From: Irineochytrium annulatum
Lineage: Eukaryota > Chytridiomycota > Chytridiomycetes > Chytridiales > Chytridiaceae
DNA length: 10,944 bases
Direction of reading: 5' to 3'
NCBI GenBank assembly: GCA_027600665.1
Contig: JADGJL010001020.1
Location: forward strand, 1-10,944
Shown: positions 8,661-10,944 of the stretch, one piece after another
Numbering within the stretch: the first letter of the stretch is position 1
Layout: the number at the start of each line of letters is the position of its first letter
Notes under the pieces: generated by a model
What the model was told of the DNA's origin: nothing
Databases searched by the model: none
The model's input: the letters and a program-made list of their open reading frames with translations, nothing else
Translations under genes and position numbers: made by a program

Positions 8661-8809
8661 TGCTCTTCAGATTAGAGGACGTTGTTTTAAACTTTCGAGC
8701 TTCAACTCTCTTATTCATCAACGCTTTTAGATTGCTGATGAGCTTTCTATCCACTACGCAGATACATAATTCATTGGATAAAACGGCCTTTCCCGTTAAT
8801 TGATACCAA

Positions 8810-8829
8810 TTCTCGGTTTAAACTGAGAA
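8810..8829. repeat. 20-bp near-perfect palindrome around GTTTAAAC
   Basis: TTCTCGGTTTAAACTGAGAA reads almost the same on both strands, with one symmetric G/T-type mismatch pair. It sits in an AT-rich stretch between the broken ORF and the AT-rich small ORF. It has no loop, so a DNA-binding site is more likely than an RNA hairpin. Confidence 0.5.
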
Positions 8830-8891
8830 GAGATGAGATAGATTTGCACCTTGTAGTCTCTGCAAGCGTGTCCTCAATCTTATGTTGTCCG

Positions 8892-9092
8892 ATGCTTGGT
8901 TTATTTCATTATAATCCTTTGTATGCCGCATACGCATGGAGTGAAACCATGCAGTTGAATGAAGATGAGTGCGTTGGAACGGATAGACTTCAGTCCCAGG
9001 TTGAAAACATTTTATCTCTGTGCGATGCAGATGGTAGCATTTCTAAAGATATCATGCGAAGAGCTGGTCAGCTAAAAACGCTTAGGGATTAG
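8892..9092 (+). CDS. Hypothetical 66-aa ORF with AT-rich codon use
   Basis: ATG at 8892 opens a frame to TAG 9090-9092. The second half looks protein-like: acidic and amphipathic (LNEDECVGTDRLQSQVENIL, then SLCDADGSISKDIMRRAGQL). Its codons (TTA, AAA, AGA, GAT, TCT) end mostly in A or T, unlike every confident gene in this window. It may be the last exon of a longer gene, a fragment of transferred DNA, or chance. No family is recognised. The DADGSIS segment resembles the start of an EF-hand loop but lacks the required spacing, so calcium binding is not claimed. Confidence 0.3.
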   Translation: MLGLFHYNPLYAAYAWSETMQLNEDECVGTDRLQSQVENILSLCDADGSISKDIMRRAGQLKTLRD

Positions 9093-9194
9093 GCGCACAT
9101 TATGGCTTGTTCAATATGGAAAACTCTTTAAATATATATTTTGCAAATAGCAGCTTAATACACCAAGCTCCTCCTCTATTGTACAGGAAGTCAC

Positions 9195-9660
9195 TCAAGC
9201 GTCGAACTTCAGCGACACCGAGTTAACGCAATGCCTCTCCCCCGTCTCGTACTTCCTCGTGATCGCCTCGCCCTTGAAGACATGCCCCAGATGACCCTGG
9301 CACCTCGCGCAAACGATCTCGGTCCTGACAGTACCGAAGCTCCTGTCTTCATGCCGCTCGATCGCGCCCGGGATGGCATCGAAGAACGCCGGCCAACCGC
9401 AGCCGGAGTCGAACTTGGTGGCCGACTTGTACAAAGGCGCGTCGCAGGCCGCGCAGTTGTAGGTGCCGGACTCGAAGTGATGGTTGTACTCGCCCGTGCC
9501 GGGCGACTCGGTGCCCTTCTCGCGGATCACGCGGAACTGGTCGCGGGTCAGGACGGCGCGCCACTGTTCGTCGGGCGCGTGAGTGGATTGTCGATTGAAA
9601 ACCGCGCGGTGAAGGAGAACCAACCTCTTCCTCGGTCTTCTGGATTTCGGCGGACGGCAT
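9195..9660 (-). CDS. Methionine-R-sulfoxide reductase B, 2 exons, 134 aa
   Basis: MsrB reduces methionine-R-sulfoxide in proteins back to methionine, normally with thioredoxin as reductant. Exons on the minus strand are 9660-9625 and 9563-9195, with a 61-nt intron (donor GTTGGT, acceptor GAACAG). The join gives KTEEE then [10 protein letters not shown], the standard MsrB N-terminus, in phase 0. The protein is full length for the family. Zinc ligands are C49 and C52 (CAAC) and C97 and C100 (CARC). GCGWPAF at 66-72 holds C67, the usual position of the resolving cysteine. GHLGHVF is at 102-108, and the catalytic cysteine is C124 in ERHCVNS. No targeting sequence is visible, so a cytosolic location is likely. 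The gene stands head to head with the RING gene. The last residues (LKFDA) end just after the conserved core. Confidence 0.96.
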
Positions 9661-10197
9661 GATGATTTGGAGGACGATGGGTCGATCGGGGGTGTGAGAA
9701 AGAGCTTTATGAGCTAGGAGATACCATCACGGAGCAAATTGCTTTACAAAGACTGATTTGTAGTATCGTGATGGATTGTCAGCCCCCTGCAACCGTGCAT
9801 ACCCGCCTCGCTTTGAGCGACAATGATATCCGTCAGGAACCTAAATTGTGCATCCCTAAAGACCAACCTAAGCAGTTCAAGCTCGTTTTTGCACAAGACT
9901 GTGACGACGATTCCCACGCGAGGCGGTAGAACGCCAACGTTATTGGCATGCACTAAGCAACGAGAGTACGTGCTCGCTCCTCACAGCGCATAACAAAAAA
10001 AAAAAAAAAAATGCACTGTGTACATGACATTCCAGTTTTAACCTTTGCAAGTTCTGACGCTTCAACTTTTTTATATTGTCCAAATGATTAATATTGGTCA
10101 GCCAAATTCCATGCACCACGAGTGCTGCGTTTACTTCAAACTTGTTCTACACAGAACAAGCCACCTGGTGGTCAATTGCCTCCGAAGTTCATCCAGA
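9661..10197. promoter_or_regulatory. Divergent promoter region between MsrB and the RING gene
   Basis: This 537-bp region lies between two start codons on opposite strands. It includes a run of 17 A (9995-10011), poly-dA:dT of the kind that keeps fungal promoters free of nucleosomes. It sits about 190 bp before the RING start and 335 bp before the MsrB start. A minus-strand frame at 9953-9744 has no supporting features. I saw no clear TATA element. Confidence 0.5.
9995..10011 (+). repeat. Homopolymer run of 17 A
   Basis: Seventeen consecutive A bases, preceded by TAAC and followed by TGCACTG. No target duplication or gene remnant flanks it, so a retrotransposed poly(A) tail is not supported; a promoter poly-dA tract is the simpler reading. 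Confidence 0.7.
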
Positions 10198-10944
10198 ATG
10201 CTTACCGCACCATCCCCGCCGGTCGCAAGTCTCCCGCCCGCCCGCATCCAGTACCTCGAGGACATTCCAGAGGAGCTCTCCTGCTCTATCTGCGTGAGCC
10301 CGTTCGTCGATCCCATTAGGTGCATTTCGCATGTGACTTTTTTGAGGGTCTTCAGCGGGTGCCAGCCTTCAGCTGCCAAGAGATTGTCGAAAAACGTCTA
10401 CGGAATACGAAGACTGCACACTGGAGTAGGTTTTAAAATTGCTGAATCTAATGCTTTCCCCCTTTCGCAGCCTGCACCCCTGCGGCCACGTCTTCTGCCA
10501 GCTCTGCATCTCGACCTGGACGCGCGTTCAGAACAACTCGTGCCCGCTCGACCGCGGCACCATTTCGGCCCAGCGGCGGGTGGACTCGGCGGATGTGCTC
10601 GACGCTCTTTCTAAGCTCCGGGTGGAGTGTTGCTGTGGGTTTGTTGGGGCCAGAGGGGATCATGGCGTTGGGGAGTGCGCGTGGCGGGAGTGCAGGTTTG
10701 GGGCAGTCGGGTGTAAGTGGGAGGGCATGAAGGTTGAGGTAGAGGCGCACGAAGCGAGCTGTAGTTTCAGGTTGGTGAAGTGCGAGGAGTGCGGGGATGA
10801 AGTGCCGTGGCGGGCGGCGGAGGTAAGTCGTTTACCGTTGCCACCACTCACATGTTTTGCCTAGGTTCACATAACTGGCTGCCCCTACCGCTTCGACCTT
10901 CACTCCTTCCTCCCCGCCCTCCACTTTGGCATGCCCCCCACCTC
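10198..10944 (+). CDS. TRAF-type RING and zinc-finger protein (probable E3 ubiquitin ligase), 5' part, runs off the window
   Basis: Exons are 10198-10319, 10471-10822 and 10865 to the window end; introns are 151 nt (GTGCAT donor, CTTTCGCAG acceptor, ATCTAATG branch) and 42 nt (GTAAGT donor, GCCTAG acceptor). The RING spans both first exons: C29 and C32 (CSIC), C45 and H47 (PCGHVFC), C50, C53, C65 and D68 in CPLD. Asp as the eighth ligand is usual in TRAF RINGs. After a helical linker (DVLDALSKLRVEC) come TRAF-type zinc-finger repeats: GCKWEG, H and C spaced as in H-x-x-x-C, VKCEECGDEV, then across the second intron VHITGCPY. The 3' end is missing, so a C-terminal MATH/TRAF domain cannot be judged. 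RINGs of this type recruit E2 enzymes for ubiquitin transfer; substrates are unknown. The ATG at 10198 is chosen because the RING begins soon after it; the frame is open upstream with further ATGs. Confidence 0.88.

Noticed and set aside
9030..9060. EF-hand calcium-binding loop (DADGSIS) in the small AT-rich ORF
   Set aside because: The loop lacks the D-x-D-x-D/S-G-x-I spacing and the terminal Glu, so it does not meet the motif.
9995..10011. Poly(A) tail of a retrotransposed gene copy
   Set aside because: No coding remnant precedes it and no flanking duplication was seen.
1..10944. CRISPR array, tRNA, rRNA, prophage or intact transposon
   Set aside because: No regularly spaced direct repeats, tRNA-like T-loop and anticodon arms, terminal inverted repeats or transposase/reverse-transcriptase motifs were found by reading both strands.

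Overview
The window looks like nuclear DNA of a filamentous or early-diverging fungus. The genes are GC-rich with strong G/C in third codon positions. They are cut by many very short spliceosomal introns (about 39-80 nt, a few near 150) with GTNNG donors, CTAAT/CTGAC-like branch sites and AG acceptors, and they are separated by AT-richer spacers. Two genes are of typically fungal type: an MCR1-like NADH-cytochrome b5 reductase and a DEF1-like RNA polymerase II degradation factor. A TRAF-type RING protein is common in chytrids and amoebae and rarer in Dikarya, so a chytrid-like fungus is my best guess, not a proof.

Layout: (1) the 3' end of a plus-strand gene with a probable split BAG domain, about 2-550; (2) an AT-rich spacer between convergent genes, 551-1161; (3) two tandem minus-strand genes, MCR1-like (3602-2194, six exons) followed by an NTF2/SnoaL-like small protein (2007-1162, six exons), with a hairpin in the 186-bp gap between them; (4) a divergent promoter region, 3603-4361, with a probable 5'-UTR intron; (5) a DEF1-like gene, 4362-7773 plus strand, eight exons, 1017 aa, CUE + RGG + Gln/Gly-rich; (6) a 1.4-kb stretch, 7774-9194, with an apparently broken coding region (8179-8660) and an AT-rich small ORF near a 20-bp palindrome; (7) a minus-strand methionine-R-sulfoxide reductase B, 9660-9195, two exons; (8) a second divergent promoter region, 9661-10197, with a 17-A run; (9) the 5' part of a plus-strand TRAF-type RING/zinc-finger gene, 10198 to the window end.

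All exon structures were built by hand from reading-frame continuity, splice consensus and family motifs; every chosen junction keeps phase. The genes do not form a pathway. They are a housekeeping neighbourhood: Hsp70 co-chaperone, mitochondrial redox, transcription-coupled stress response, oxidized-protein repair and ubiquitin ligation. I saw no CRISPR array, tRNA, rRNA, intact mobile element or obviously new multi-gene system. The least explained parts are the broken ORF at 8179-8660, the compositionally different ORF at 8892-9092, and the spliced upstream ORF that overlaps the DEF1 start.
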